Source: Euclidia mi (taxonomy: Eukaryota > Arthropoda > Insecta > Lepidoptera > Erebidae). Taken from it: 64,000 nucleotides of DNA. The stretch spans positions 1,101,501 to 1,165,500 of the forward strand of contig OX123184.2 in assembly GCA_944739405.2 (NCBI GenBank), written 5' to 3'. The translations under genes were made by a program, and so were the position numbers. Shown piece by piece: positions 11,985-22,203 of this stretch (positions are counted from its first letter, which is position 1; each line of letters starts with the position of its first letter). The notes under the pieces are model-generated. The model was not told the DNA's origin. It saw nothing but the letters and a program-made list of their open reading frames with translations, and did not search any database.

Positions 11985-12260
11985 TTTTTCATATTAATAG
12001 GCGGCAAACGAGCAGACAGATCGCCTGCTGATAGTAAGCAATTACCGCCGCCCATGGACCCAAGCAACACCATAGGAGTCACAAGTGGGTTGCCGCCCCT
12101 TGGGGTTGGGAAAAGGATGAAGAGTGGGATGAGGAAGAAGGAATAGGGGATAGGGCCTCTGGCATTCGCACTCACCGAACGAAACGCAACAGTTTAGGTA
12201 CTTTTACTTTACGTCGATTCTCTGTGAGAGGGTAGTACTTCCCCGGTCGAGCTGGGCCAT
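11985..12260. repeat. Dispersed intronic repeat
   Basis: A GC-richer block (GCGGCAAACGAGCAGACAG ... CCGCCGCCCATGGACCC) with no ORF support. Its composition and sharp contrast with the AT-rich intron mark it as an inserted repeat of a type common in moths. Boundaries are approximate. Confidence 0.4.
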
Positions 12261-12377
12261 TGATGCTGACATCAGCAAGGCTCTACCATGAAAAAGATGG
12301 AGACTTTATATACTTGATCCGTCATCACGTGGTATGTATATCAACATCTGCTTATAACGTTGTCCAAATAATAATAC

Positions 12378-12542
12378 CGTGCCTATTTGCTCCACTAAAG
12401 CGATATCCATCTTTTCACCAAAAAAGAGTATGTGTGGTCTCAAAAGAGCTCCACAATCAGGTCTTCTGCAGCGAGGCAAATCTTTCTGAGGAATGTCGGA
12501 GTAGAGAAGCTTGGAATCCGGAGAACCACGACCCCTAAGAGC
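12378..12542 (-). CDS. Sirt5: Sirtuin-5-like exon C (second zinc cysteine pair and FFGE)
   Basis: 165 bp, 55 codons, phase 0 at both ends. It starts after TTTCTTTTAG with ALRGRGSPD, continues SDIPQKDLPRCRRPDCG and then LLRPHILFFGEKMD, and ends at GGCACG before a GTATTA donor. It holds zinc-binding cysteines 3 and 4 (CxxxxC) and the LRPxxxWFGE signature, here FFGE. The join to exon B gives PFCE-ALRGRG, matching SIRT5 family spacing. No internal defect is seen. Confidence 0.85.
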
Positions 12543-12726
12543 CTAAAAGAAACAAATTATTGATTCGTAAAAATAAGCAGAGATATAAGCTAGTTCTAAT
12601 AGTGTTTTACTTTTCGTATTTAGGAAGTGAAACATTAGATATAAAAACTGATTTATTGCAACTATCAAAGGTTGACTACTACTTGGTCAGACATTGGAGA
12701 TTTTAAGTATTAGCAACTATGTATGT

Positions 12727-12740
12727 TTATCCATTGTCTA
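12727..12740 (-). mobile_element. SINE tail fragment, left part (split by mariner)
   Basis: TTTATCCATTGTCTA continues after the mariner at 14724 as GTACCCATTGTACAAGCTCT. The unbroken relative at 50968 reads TTTATCCATTATCTAGTACC. The mariner therefore inserted into this SINE tail. Confidence 0.7.
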
Positions 12741-12876
12741 TAGTTTGACCGCAACCGCTGTACCGCGCCTTATTTTTTTAACTATAATTACGAGTATAAT
12801 TATATTATCCAATCCCTGTTTTGTCCAATGTAGCGAAGTACAATAAAATAACTAATATAAATGCAATGAATCTTTA

Positions 12877-13332
12877 CATACATACATACATAGACTCACG
12901 CCTGTTTCCCGGAGGGGTAGGCAGAGACTACGGAACGCCATTTGCAACGATCCTGACATATCTCTCTTGCTTCATTCACTCCCATCAGATTCCTCATGCA
13001 TGCTCTACTGTTCAGGGTACTTCTCACCTGTCCTGTTTTTAGGATGTCTCCAATCTGGTCAGAGAACGTCCGCCTAGGTCTTCCCCTTCGTCCTGTCCCT
13101 TCAACACTTGCCTTATATATCTGCTTGGTCAGTCTTTCGTCATCCATCCTCTCCACATGCCCAAACCATCTTAGCATACCTTTCTCGATGCTTGTCACTA
13201 TATCTTCTTTTACCCCACAACACTCTCTTATCACACAATTCTTTATTCTGTCAGTCAGAGAAACACCACACATACTTCTCAGTGCTCTCATTTCTACAGC
13301 ATTTATTCTACTTTCATGACTCTTCTGCCTTG
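12877..13332 (-). mobile_element. 5'-truncated LINE 3' end inserted in the mariner
   Basis: Flanked by exact 12-bp duplications AATGAATCTTTA (12865-12876 and 13333-13344). The ORF reads ESRINAVEMRALRSMCGVSL, then WFGHVERMDDERLTKQIY and GRRGRPRRTFSDQI, the usual C-terminus of an RTE-type reverse transcriptase. It ends in a CCGGAGGGGTAGG hairpin block with TACCCCTCCGGG on the element strand and a TATG-type repeat tail. About 150 residues of the C-terminus remain. Confidence 0.85.
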
Positions 13333-13440
13333 AATGAATCTTTAATCCTTGGAAATAACATTGTACGTGAAAAAGAAAAAGTGACTGACAATTCAAATTA
13401 AAAATGAAAACCTATTTATTAGGTAAATAAATTACACTGA

Positions 13441-14500
13441 CTATTCTGACATAGATTCTGTTTCAACTTCACATTCCATTTCGCTATCGGAGCTTGAATC
13501 GGAATCATCCTGCAGATTTATTATTATTGACTCAATAATATCATCGAACCTATTGTCGCGATCAGTAAACGGGCTCTTTTTGTGTGTTATTGATAAGAAT
13601 TTGCAGTTGGAATTTTTTCATAGTTTCGGAATATTCAACGTTGTGGCGCCGCAACCAGTTCTGCATTTTACTATTGAGGCTTGTAATGGTCGGTTTCTTC
13701 TCAACTTGAACGCTGTGGTAAGATGCGTTGTCCATGACAACTACAGAGTTCGGCAGCAACTTATCTTCTAGCTTTTCATCCACCCACTTATGAAAAGTAG
13801 GCCCGTTCATGCCTCCATGGTAGTCACCGGTCTTAGCGTCTGATTTAAATATAGTTAGTGCACCTTGAACCAAGCCATTTCGACACTCAGCGTGAAGAAT
13901 TATCACACGTCGTCCTTTCCCGATGACAGTGTGAATTCTAGGTTCTGACACTGATTGCCAACATTTGCTCACATTGTGACTGGCATTCATATATATTATT
14001 ATGTCTCATCTAGGAAATATATATTGCGGTTTTCGCGTCTGTTTTTCCTGATTTTCCTCAAGTATTTTCTCCACCACTCTGTAATATTAGGTTGTTCTAT
14101 GAGAAGATGTCTCTTCGATCTACATTTTTTGAAACGGTAACCCAGTGTGTGTAAAAGATTTCTCAGATATTCTCGTCCACAATTCAATATGCCATCCTGT
14201 CTCAATCTTGACAGTAATTTACGAATACTTGGTACTCTCTTTTCGATCTCATAAAACTGATGAATTTTTCTTCTGATGACTCCCAAATCAAAATCGTCAA
14301 TAACATATTTTTTATTTCTAACTTTTGTTTTTTTTTGTGAACTAAATTTCAGTCGGCCTAAATTAGTTGATGAATTTCCTGCAGTTACTATATTTCTTAC
14401 AGTTTTTTCGCAGTATCCCGTAGCCTCCGCAACAATTTTGGCGATATTTGCGTCACTTTTATATTCAAAACTTTCTTTGTCTGCTTTCCTTTTTTTTTAA
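13441..14500 (-). pseudogene. Mariner-type DDE transposase, inactivated
   Basis: The N-terminal helix-turn-helix part (ANIAKIVAEATGYCEKTVRN) is in one frame up to about 14290. Next come IRRKIHQFYEIEKRVPSIRK and RNIYFLDET (first catalytic D near 14005), a stop/frameshift where W is expected, then the second block with RVIILHAECRNG, FKSDAKTGDYHGGMNGPTFH and VVVMDNASYHS (second D near 13731). After EPVY at 13562 a stop and frameshift join straight to an acidic C-terminus (DDSDSSSDSEMECE). The stretch with the third catalytic D/E is missing, so the enzyme is dead. Confidence 0.85.
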
Positions 14501-14723
14501 TATTCGGCCACTTTGAAAATGACAGTCTTGATATCACGAGATAACGCACCACCCATCTTTAGATATTTTACCTCATGTGCGTCTGACACTGACAGTCCGC
14601 AACAAAAAAGACTAGTTAACGCCGTGAGCGATGACGGCAGAATGACCAGATGGAGCGACTGTTTCTCCCCCCGTCTCGCCGCTCGCATACCTAAGGCGCG
14701 GTACAGCGGTTACGGTCAAACTA

Positions 14724-14780
14724 TAGTACCCATTGTACAAGCTCTGCATAGTTTAGGACTAGATGGTGTTGGTGGTAGAA
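14724..14780 (-). mobile_element. SINE tail fragment, right part
   Basis: TAGTACCCATTGTACAAGCT...GGACTAGATGGTG, about 90% like the SINE tail at 50980-51028. It is the continuation of the piece at 12727-12740 on the other side of the mariner. Confidence 0.7.
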
Positions 14781-14850
14781 TATAATTAGTGTTTAAAGTA
14801 CTGTGACTAGATCTAGCCTGCGAAGAATGGGCAATCTTTCAAATAAATAC

Positions 14851-15045
14851 CTCACAGAAGGGGTTATCAGTGTTCACCAAGACCTGGTTGCACTTAGTGC
14901 ATCGTGTCTTGAACATGTTGCCGTGAAGTTCCACGACGTTCCTAGTACCAGCCTTCGTGTGCAGACCGTCCACATTCTGAGTCAGGACGGTCACTTTCTT
15001 GTCTATTGCGTGCTTGGCTTGGTATCGAGCTATAGCTAGGTGCCC
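14851..15045 (-). CDS. Sirt5: Sirtuin-5-like exon B (catalytic histidine, first zinc pair)
   Basis: 195 bp, 65 codons, phase 0. It begins after CCTATTGCAG with GHLAIARYQAKHA, then TVLTQNVDGLHTKAG, VVELHGNMFKTRC and TKC, and ends NPFCE before a GTATTT donor. It contains the QN and D of the NAD pocket, the general-base H of the ELHG motif and zinc cysteines 1 and 2 (CxxC). This is the most conserved part of the enzyme and it is intact here. Confidence 0.9.
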
Positions 15046-15244
15046 CTGCAATAGGACATGAATGAAGTGTTTGAATAGTTACTAATAGTATAAAAATGAA
15101 CCCAATATTGGTTATCTTGTGGAAGTTGAAGAAGATACTCGTTGATGGTGGTTTTCTCTTTGAAGAAGCTCAAGTCATAACGTTCAGGAGATAGGGAGCT
15201 AAGTAGGTACTTTATTTCAGGCTATTTATGTGAGTATATGAATA

Positions 15245-15482
15245 AAATATGGGTGCATAGGCTTCCCACCTAGAACTTAGGGTCCCAAGCCAACCTCACC
15301 TGCAAGTGGTGCACCTGCCGATTAACGGACGAGGCTCTGGCAAACAAAATATCCCGATAAGCGGCAATAGGCTCGCCACCTATTACGTGGGATCAAAATA
15401 CTGGCGAAAAGTGGGCGTTTAATATGCCTCTGCCTACCCCTTCGGGGAAACAGGCGTGAGTCTATGTATGTATGTATGTGTA
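15245..15482 (+). mobile_element. SINE-B: LINE-derived short retroposon
   Basis: About 97% identical to 38099-38335. The head (AGCCAACCTCACCTGCAAG, ACGAGGCTCTGGC) resembles the 5'UTR of the RTE-like LINE at 18735-18797. The tail has CTACCCCTTCGGGGAAACAG, GCGTGAGTCTATG and (TATG)n, shared with the LINE 3' end at 12877-12920. No tRNA boxes are seen. Confidence 0.8.
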
Positions 15483-15859
15483 TATGAATAAATGTGTGAG
15501 ATGTGGTGCAGTAGGTGGATGGTACTATTAAGTCAGCGGCTGCAGAGCTCAGTTTAGCTCGAGCACTTAACGTAATAGAGAAAGTAGAAGATAAGTACTC
15601 TGCTCCTCCAGCGATGTAAGTCTATTCGAGAGATTGAGATTGAAATTGGATGAAGTAGTTTCACCCAATATGTTAGAGATTTGTTGTAGGTTGTACTCGT
15701 GTCGTCATTTAGTAGAATGGTCGCTCCTCTGGTAGTATTATGGACTACGATACTTGATCCCCGGCTGACAGCACGGCTGCTTATAAAATGTATACGGCTA
15801 TGACCTTTTCGTACTACGATACGACACTGCGTTTATTCAATCACCTTGTCTAATAGTTA

Positions 15860-16480
15860 AAAACCGGCTTTAATGTTACACCAAGAATTACTAACAAGAA
15901 GGAAGGATTTAGCTTACACTATTCAGTACAGATTAAATATAGTCAAGCACTGCTCTCGGGTGTAATCAATTCTTTTATTTAATAAGTTGCCTATAGAATT
16001 CAGAACTATACTGAATTATAATATCTTTAAAACCAAATTGAAAATCTATTTATTACAGAAGTGCTTTTACAGTGTGGACGAGTACATCAAAGACAAACCC
16101 CATTGACATTATATTTTACAATTTTATTTTACTTAATTTTATTGTATTTTCGTTTTTCATGACATTCAAGCTCAATATATTTATAATTAGGTGTGTTTAG
16201 TATTTTAAGTTGACATATTTTTTTTTCGTAATAATATAAATTATTGGATTTTGTATTATTAATTGACATAACTTTTTATTATTAATTGACATAACTATTA
16301 TTTTTTATTTGCCCATTTGACATTATATTAATATTCACGTATTGTAAATAATAAATACTTACACTTTGATAATCCACAAATTTATATTAATGTTGTTTAT
16401 ATTTAACGATATTGTGTAATTTTGTTTATATTTAAATGTTCAACACAAATTAATTTTGTTAAGAATAAATGAATAAACCA
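15860..16480 (+). mobile_element. CR1/Jockey-like LINE, 3' end fragment
   Basis: Near 15980-16105 a frame reads FNKLPIEF, then NIFKTKLKIYLLQKCFYSVD and a stop. This matches the C-terminal FNKLP...FKTKLK..L....FY motif of the LINEs at 46005 and 63386. An AT-rich 3'UTR follows. It lies inside the sirtuin intron between exons A and B. Confidence 0.7.
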
Positions 16481-16589
16481 CACTCATATGATTGCATTAC
16501 TAAAATCAACGCAAGTCATCGTGAACGTAGACTATGGTTCTAACTGGTGTTCTAACTATGGTATCAATAGCCTCAAAAACAAAACGTAC

Positions 16590-16836
16590 TGTATTAGGGT
16601 TAGTATTTAGCACCACTCCACGGCTGTAATGGAAGAATTCCCACACCAGTCCAGGGTCATCCCGAAAAACTGAACGACTATAGAGCATGGAAGTCGGCAG
16701 CCCCCTCCAAGTAGATCCCTTGCCTCTAAATGTGGGTACTCCGGACTCAGCGCTTATACCAGCGTCGGATAATACAACGACTTCTTTCGCAGCGTTCAAA
16801 AGTAACCTGAATTTCATCATATCGTTGGAAATATCT
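16590..16836 (-). CDS. Sirt5: Sirtuin-5-like exon A (Rossmann-fold start), altered active site
   Basis: About 247 bp, from an acceptor ATAAACAG to a GTACGT donor after AACCCTAATACA. It reads DMMKFRLLLNAAKEVVVL, then SDAGISAESGVPTFRG and LVWEFFHYSRGVVLN. The join NPNT-GHLAIA with exon B is phase 0 and matches SIRT5. Oddities: the invariant GAG motif is DAG (D codon at 16764-16766), and human SIRT5 Tyr102 and Arg105 align with Phe (16632-16634) and Ser (16623-16625). The upstream first exon was not found. The acceptor, and so the exon start, is a best guess. Confidence 0.75.
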
Positions 16837-16878
16837 CTGTTTATCGGCGTTACAAGATATATTATTTTATTTTGGATG

Positions 16879-17364
16879 AGGGTGCTTGTACACGGTGCAT
16901 GTAGCTGGAGCAAGTAAAGTTGCGGGTTACATGCGTGAGTAATATGCGCAAGCTACTTGTTCAAGTTACTCGCTTGTACTTGTACGTGTTGCAAATAACT
17001 GGAGCAAGTAAAGACACGGGCTACTTGCGCAAGCTGTGTGTACAAGTTATTTGTTCGTAATCAAGAGCTAGGTACATGTGCATGCTATTCGCGCGATAGC
17101 TTTATAACTGAAATCGCGTCAAAATATCTCGACGAACGAAAATTCTTTTAAAATCATATGTTAAAAATGTAATTTTAACAAGTAACATGCGCGAGTGACC
17201 CGCGCGCGCCGCAGAGCACGCGAATTACTTGCGCGGGTGGCTCGCTTTGGTACATGCTCGAGTCGCTGGACCCGCACAATTTTTAAACGATATGTTTACG
17301 GTGCATATAACCCGCGCAAGTGCCTCAACATGCTCAAACTACATGCACCGTGTACAAGCACCCT
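16879..17364. mobile_element. MITE with 26-bp terminal inverted repeats
   Basis: The left end AGGGTGCTTGTACACGGTGC continues ATGTAG. The right end is its complement (CTACATGCACCGTGTACAAG then CACCCT). The 486-bp interior has no ORF support and is full of ACTTGCGC / GCGCAAGT-like motifs in both orientations. No convincing target duplication was found. It sits 43 bp upstream of sirtuin exon A. Confidence 0.85.
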
Positions 17365-18697
17365 TAGTTTCCCATAAAAAACATAATGCATATTGTTTTA
17401 ACAGTTTTTTATGTTAATTTATGAGAATTAAACACTCGTTTTCTGCTTCTAAAGTTTGATGTGGCTTCATTAAATTCATGTTGCATTTTTATTGTCATCT
17501 GAACACTTGTAGTTTCGTAAAATGTTTAAACAGTATTGTGAATGATGATATTATGTCGAAGGCATGACAGAATTGTCAGAAGTACAGAGTAGAATTTAAA
17601 ATATATAGTGGCAAGCGATGAATAAAGAGTTTGAATAATTAAAAATGATCGCACCCTGCACAAAACAGAGCGCTCACAAAATTTGTAGAGATGAGGATGT
17701 CTTACGTATTCGTTAGAATATAGTGATATTTAATTGTTTATATAAAAGTTCTGTCATTAAAATTCGTTCCACTTGGTTGAGGCGAAACTATGACGTAGGT
17801 GTGCCATGCTGGACCATGTAAAGCTTAGATTAGGAGAGGTAGGTGTTTTTACAGCTGTAAAAACCAAAACTGAATAACTATTCTAAACTGCATGCACATA
17901 ATTCCGTTTGTGGTCGGCTTAATAGATCATAAGTACATACATTGTTACATGCCATCTGTATACTCTATTTTATGTGAATAAATGACTATGACTATGACTT
18001 CCACTCTTAGTTAAAACCCTGCATATAACATCAGGCACAAGGAGTAAAGTGACTATTTGTTGATCGCACAAGTAATTATACACTCTTCGGTGTTGAGATC
18101 GAACATATATATGTGCGCCATAGTATAATCATCAGTAAATTGAATTCGCTAGCCCCCTCACGTTTTTGGTTCCTAAATTGCCCTCTATTCTATTCCTTTT
18201 TCGTTTGCGTGTGTAGCAAAATCTGGGAGTGCTACAATATATCCTATCAGCCGGAATATATTGTTAACAGCCTTGTAACGAAATCTTTGGTTTGAATACG
18301 TATTTCTATCCATCTTTGATTGCAATAGAGTTGGTACTAATTGACTCAAACTCAAACTCCAATATGTTTATTTCCATAAAAATGTTTAAATTTTTTGGAC
18401 ACGTCAGAAGGTCATTCAAATAAAAATGAAAAAGTAACTTTAGATGCATATCTATTAACATAATTGAGCATTGAAAAAGACATGCCAGTTCAGAAAGTAG
18501 AGCCTCGTGAGAAGAATCAGGCAAGAAACTGCGGGCCACTCTTTTCTTCGTCTTGATTATATACAATTTAAAAACTTAGTAACTACATTGAATTTTTCAT
18601 AGGTATATGAGTTGGTGTGTCTATAATGTTGTTGTCAATTAATAAGGTTTTTTAATAATAATATAAAAGTACTAAACTAGCATAATATTGACACAAT
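17365..18697. other. Gene-free stretch with a LINE 3' remnant
   Basis: 18345-18610 holds an ACTCAAACTC-primed repeat (AATATGTTTATTTCCATAAA) also found at 57146-57245. ACTATGACTATGACT at 17985-17999 ends another LINE-like tail. The missing first sirtuin exon should lie here or further right, but I could not identify it. Confidence 0.5.
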
Positions 18698-18707
18698 AAC
18701 TCACACT

Positions 18708-21700
18708 CGGGATGCAAGGGAGCGCAACAACATCTTAGAGCTCCCAGCCAACCTCCCCGTGGTGCATCCTGCCGACCAGCGAACGAGGCTCTGGCGACCG
18801 ACTAACGGCGGTATAACCGTTGCAAATAGGCGTAGCTAAATATAATAGATCAGTGACGGACAGCAGCGTCACCGGTGCGAGAAGCTACGCCCTGCGATCA
18901 CCAACATGCATGCCCAGCGTGGTGATTACGGGCAAAACCACAATGGCACACACGCTTACGCAACGGCCCCCAGTTCCCGGTTGCCCCGCTATTCCTGGCC
19001 AAGGCGGCGGACATGGTAACGGCGGGGCAGGGGGTGCGAAGAATCCCCGGGTTACGGTAGGCCGCCAACACCGACTGACCATGGCTACGTATAACGGACG
19101 CACGCTACGGCTCGACGAACATCTGGTACAACTAGAAGAGGAACTGAAGTACATAAGGTGGCATGTTTTGGGATTATGCGAGGTCCTGAAAGAGGGAGAG
19201 GATACCGTTACCCTAGATTCAGGCCATCTTATGTACTTCAGGGGGGGAGACCAGCCATCCCAAGGCGGGGTTGGGTTCCTGGTCCATAAGGTCCTCTCTG
19301 ACAACATTTTAGAAATCTCCAATGTGTCGACAAGGGTAGCATAGCTTGTAATCAGACTCACCAAGAGATATACTCTCAAGGTTATCCAAGTGTATGCACC
19401 GACTTCGGCATACTCGGATGATGAAGTAGAAGAAATGTACGAAGATATTTCCAGGGCCTTACACAACACCCAAAAGGCCCACTTTAATGTTGTCATGGCG
19501 AATCGGTAGTAGGACGACACGGATTTGGTAGGTGAAATCATAGGCGGCAGATGCTTGTCAACTTCTTAGAGAAGGAGGGGCTGTTTTTAATGAACTCATT
19601 CTTTAAGAAGCAGCCTCAAAGAAAGTGGACGTGGCGAAGCCCCGACACTATGACAAAAAATGAAATAGACTTCATTATGGCGGACAAAAGGCGAATATTT
19701 AGGAATGTCTCCGTGATCACTAGGTTCAACACCGGAAGTGATCACCGACTTGTACGAGGCACTCTGAATATCGATTATAAGCTTAAACGCGTTCGTATTA
19801 TGAAGTCTACGCTCCGGCCAAATTTCCTCCAATCCGTGGTTGGATCTGAAACATTCCAGCTAAAACTGGAAAACCGGTTCGCAGCCTTGGAAACCGCAAT
19901 AGACGCTGATACGGACCAGGAACTCGATAAAGTGGTGGAAATCCTTTGGGATGAGGGGACGAAACTCTTTAAGACGCAGCACACCGGCAGGAGATTTCAA
20001 CTTTCGCGAGAATCTCTGCAGCTAATAGAGACGCGACGAGAAAACCCGGCAGGCACTTCGTCAGATCTAAATAAAAAGATCTTCAAGCTGGTAAGATTTG
20101 ACCTCCGTAGCTCCAATACACGCTCTATACAAGATGCGATCGAGCGAAATCGGGGGTCGAAAGTTTTGACTCAGCATCTAGGTCGAAGTCATCTGACGAA
20201 GCTGACCACGTCAGATGGGAAAGTCGCCACTTCTAGGCAGAAGATTCTTGCGGAGGTTCAGAGCTTCTACGGCAACCTCTACACCTCGAAAGCGTCCCGT
20301 CCCCAACCCGACCCCGAGGATCCAAGAGCCACTTTAACCCGCCACTTCACGGAAGAGTTGCCAGACGTCAGCCAAGAGGAAATCGTGGTGGCCCTGAGAC
20401 AGCTTAAAAATGGAAAAGCCCTCGGGGAAGATGGAATTACGACGGAGCTGCTAAAGGCAGGTGGAAAACCTATACTGGTGCAGCTCCAACGCATATTTAA
20501 TTCTGTCCTGTTCTCGGGGAGAACACTAAGGGGTGCAGCAAGAGCATAGTCGTTTTGTTCTTCAAAAAGGGAGACAAAACTCTTTTGAAGAACTATCGAC
20601 CGATCTCGATCTTGAGCCACGTCTATAAGCTGTTTTCCAGGGTCATCACAAACCGTCTCGCGCGTAGACTCGACGAGTTTCAGCCGCCCGAGCAAGCCGG
20701 TTTTCGAGGAGGATATGGCACCATAGACCACATCCACACAGTGCGGCAGATAATACAGAAGACAAAGGAGTATAATCAGCCCCTGTGCTTAGCGTTTGTG
20801 GACTATGAGAAGGCCTTTGACTCCATCGAAACCTGGTTTGTTCTGGAGTCTTTGCAACGGTGCCAAATCGATTGGCGGTACGTCCAAGTGCTGAGAGGTC
20901 TGTATCATCATCAGCCTATAACAGTCCACTGGACTAGGCCTCTCCTTTGAAAGGAGGAATTGGCCTACTATACCACGCTGGCCAAACGGGTTGGTATAGG
21001 GTTTGTATCAAGTTTTCCTTCTCTTACAGTGCTGGTCTCTGTATAATATGCTCCCTTTGACGGCTCTTACGACACCCATGGGATGATATGGGGTGGTGAC
21101 AATCCGTATTCTTAATCCGTCACCACACGGACAAGAGAGGTCTGTATGACGCCGCGAATATGACTGTCCAAGTACAGAACCAGCAGTCTGAACCTATCCA
21201 CCTGCATCGAGGCGTGAGACAAGGGGATGTTATCTCCCCCAAATTGTTCACAAATGCAATGGAGGATATGTTCAAGACGCTACACTGGAAAGGACGCGGT
21301 ATTAATATAAACGGCGCGTACCTCTCACACTTGAGATTTGCAGACGATATCGTTATCGTGGCTGAAACCGTGCAAAACTTGCAGTATATGCTGAGCAGCC
21401 TGGCTGATTCTTCTGCTCACATCGGTCTCCGAATGAACTTGGATAAAACCAAGATAATGTTCAATTAACATGTCTCTCCGGAACCGATTATCCTAAATGG
21501 GGTCCCTCTCGAAGTTATTCAGGAGTACGTCTACCTTGGGCAAACCTTACAGTAGGTTAGAAACAACTTCGAGAGGGAGGCTTGCAGAAGAATACAGCTC
21601 GGCTGGGCGGCATATAGGAAACTCCGTCGAGTCTTTTCGTCATCTCTACCGCAAAGCCTTAAGTCAAAAGTCTTCAAAGAGTGCGTCCTACCCGTTATGA

Positions 21701-22115
21701 CTTACGGTGCCGAGACGTGGACACTGATGGTGCGACTAGTCCACCAATTTAAGGTCGCTCAGCGAGCTATGGAGAGGGCTATGCTCGGAGTTTCTCTGAA
21801 GGATCGAATTCGTAATGAAATGATCCGACAGAGAACCAAGGTAATCGACATAGCTCAGAGAATTAGCACGTTGAAGTGGCAGTGGGCTGGTCACATCTGT
21901 CACAGAACCGATAACCGATAGAGTAGTCGTGTTCTAGAGTGGAGACCGCGCCTTGGCAAACGTAGTGTAGGACGCCCTCCGGCTAGGTGGAGTGATGATA
22001 TACGCAAAGTGGCTGGCAGCGGCTGGACACAAAGAGCCGAAAATCGGGCTCAGTGGCGTGCCATTGGAGAGGCCTATATCCAGCAGTGGACTACGGCAGG
22101 CTGATGATGATGATG
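18708..22115 (+). mobile_element. RTE-like LINE, full length but inactivated
   Basis: 3.4 kb, flanked by AACTCACACT (18698-18707 and 22116-22125). A 5'UTR is followed by an apurinic-like endonuclease (from about 19081 MATYNGRTLR, LGLCEV, VYAPTSAY, then SDHRLVRG near 19738) and a reverse transcriptase (KNYRPISILSHVYKLFSRVI, QAGFRGGYGT, FVDYEKAFDSIE near 20796, RQGDVISPKLF near 21214, RFADDIVIVAET near 21334). The C-terminus is GRPPARWSDDIRKVAG and the 3' end is CAGCAGTGGACTACGGCAGG(CTGATGATGATGATG). Stops and frameshifts occur near 19342, 19509, 20547 and 21466, and there is a 229-bp insertion. It is not active. Confidence 0.9.
20906..21134 (-). mobile_element. Short retroposon inserted in the RTE reverse transcriptase
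   Basis: Flanked by exact 13-bp duplications GAGAGGTCTGTAT (20893-20905 and 21135-21147). On the minus strand it ends GAGAGGCCTAGTCCAGTGGA...GGCTGATGATG, which mimics the 3' end of the RTE-like LINE it landed in. A relative lies at 41563-41713. Confidence 0.85.
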
Positions 22116-22203
22116 AACTCACACTTACATGAAACTTAACACTAATCAAACATAAGTAGCCTGTGGGACCGAGCAAATTAATTCCAAGCATTTTTGTCTT
22201 CAA

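Larger units (their letters stand above)
12741..14723 (-). mobile_element. Tc1/mariner-superfamily element (1.98 kb including an inserted LINE)
   Basis: Terminal inverted repeats of about 33 bp start with TAGTTTGACCGCAACCGCTG on the left and end with the complement on the right (CAGCGGTTACGGTCAAACTA). TA duplications flank it (12739-12740 and 14724-14725). It carries a DDE transposase pseudogene on the minus strand and a 456-bp LINE fragment. Without the LINE and its duplication the element would be about 1.5 kb, a normal size for the superfamily. Confidence 0.85.
11193..16836 (-). other. Sirt5: Sirtuin-5-like gene span (four exons found)
   Basis: Four minus-strand exons run in the order of a class III sirtuin (NAD-dependent lysine deacylase, usually mitochondrial), with phase-0 joints A/B and B/C. 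Known: SIRT5 is about 300 aa. The exons give about 270 aa, so only the first exon with the mitochondrial leader is missing, upstream of 16836. Being spliced, it is not a processed copy. Introns hold SINEs, a mariner, LINE pieces and other repeats. Defects in exons A and D raise the possibility of a pseudogene, a diverged paralogue, or assembly errors. Confidence 0.75.

Noticed and set aside
13553..13771. Plus-strand ORFs across the mariner
   Set aside because: Antisense shadows of the minus-strand transposase blocks.
18885..19541. 218-codon minus-strand ORF opposite the LINE
   Set aside because: It is the antisense shadow of the RTE-like endonuclease region on the plus strand.
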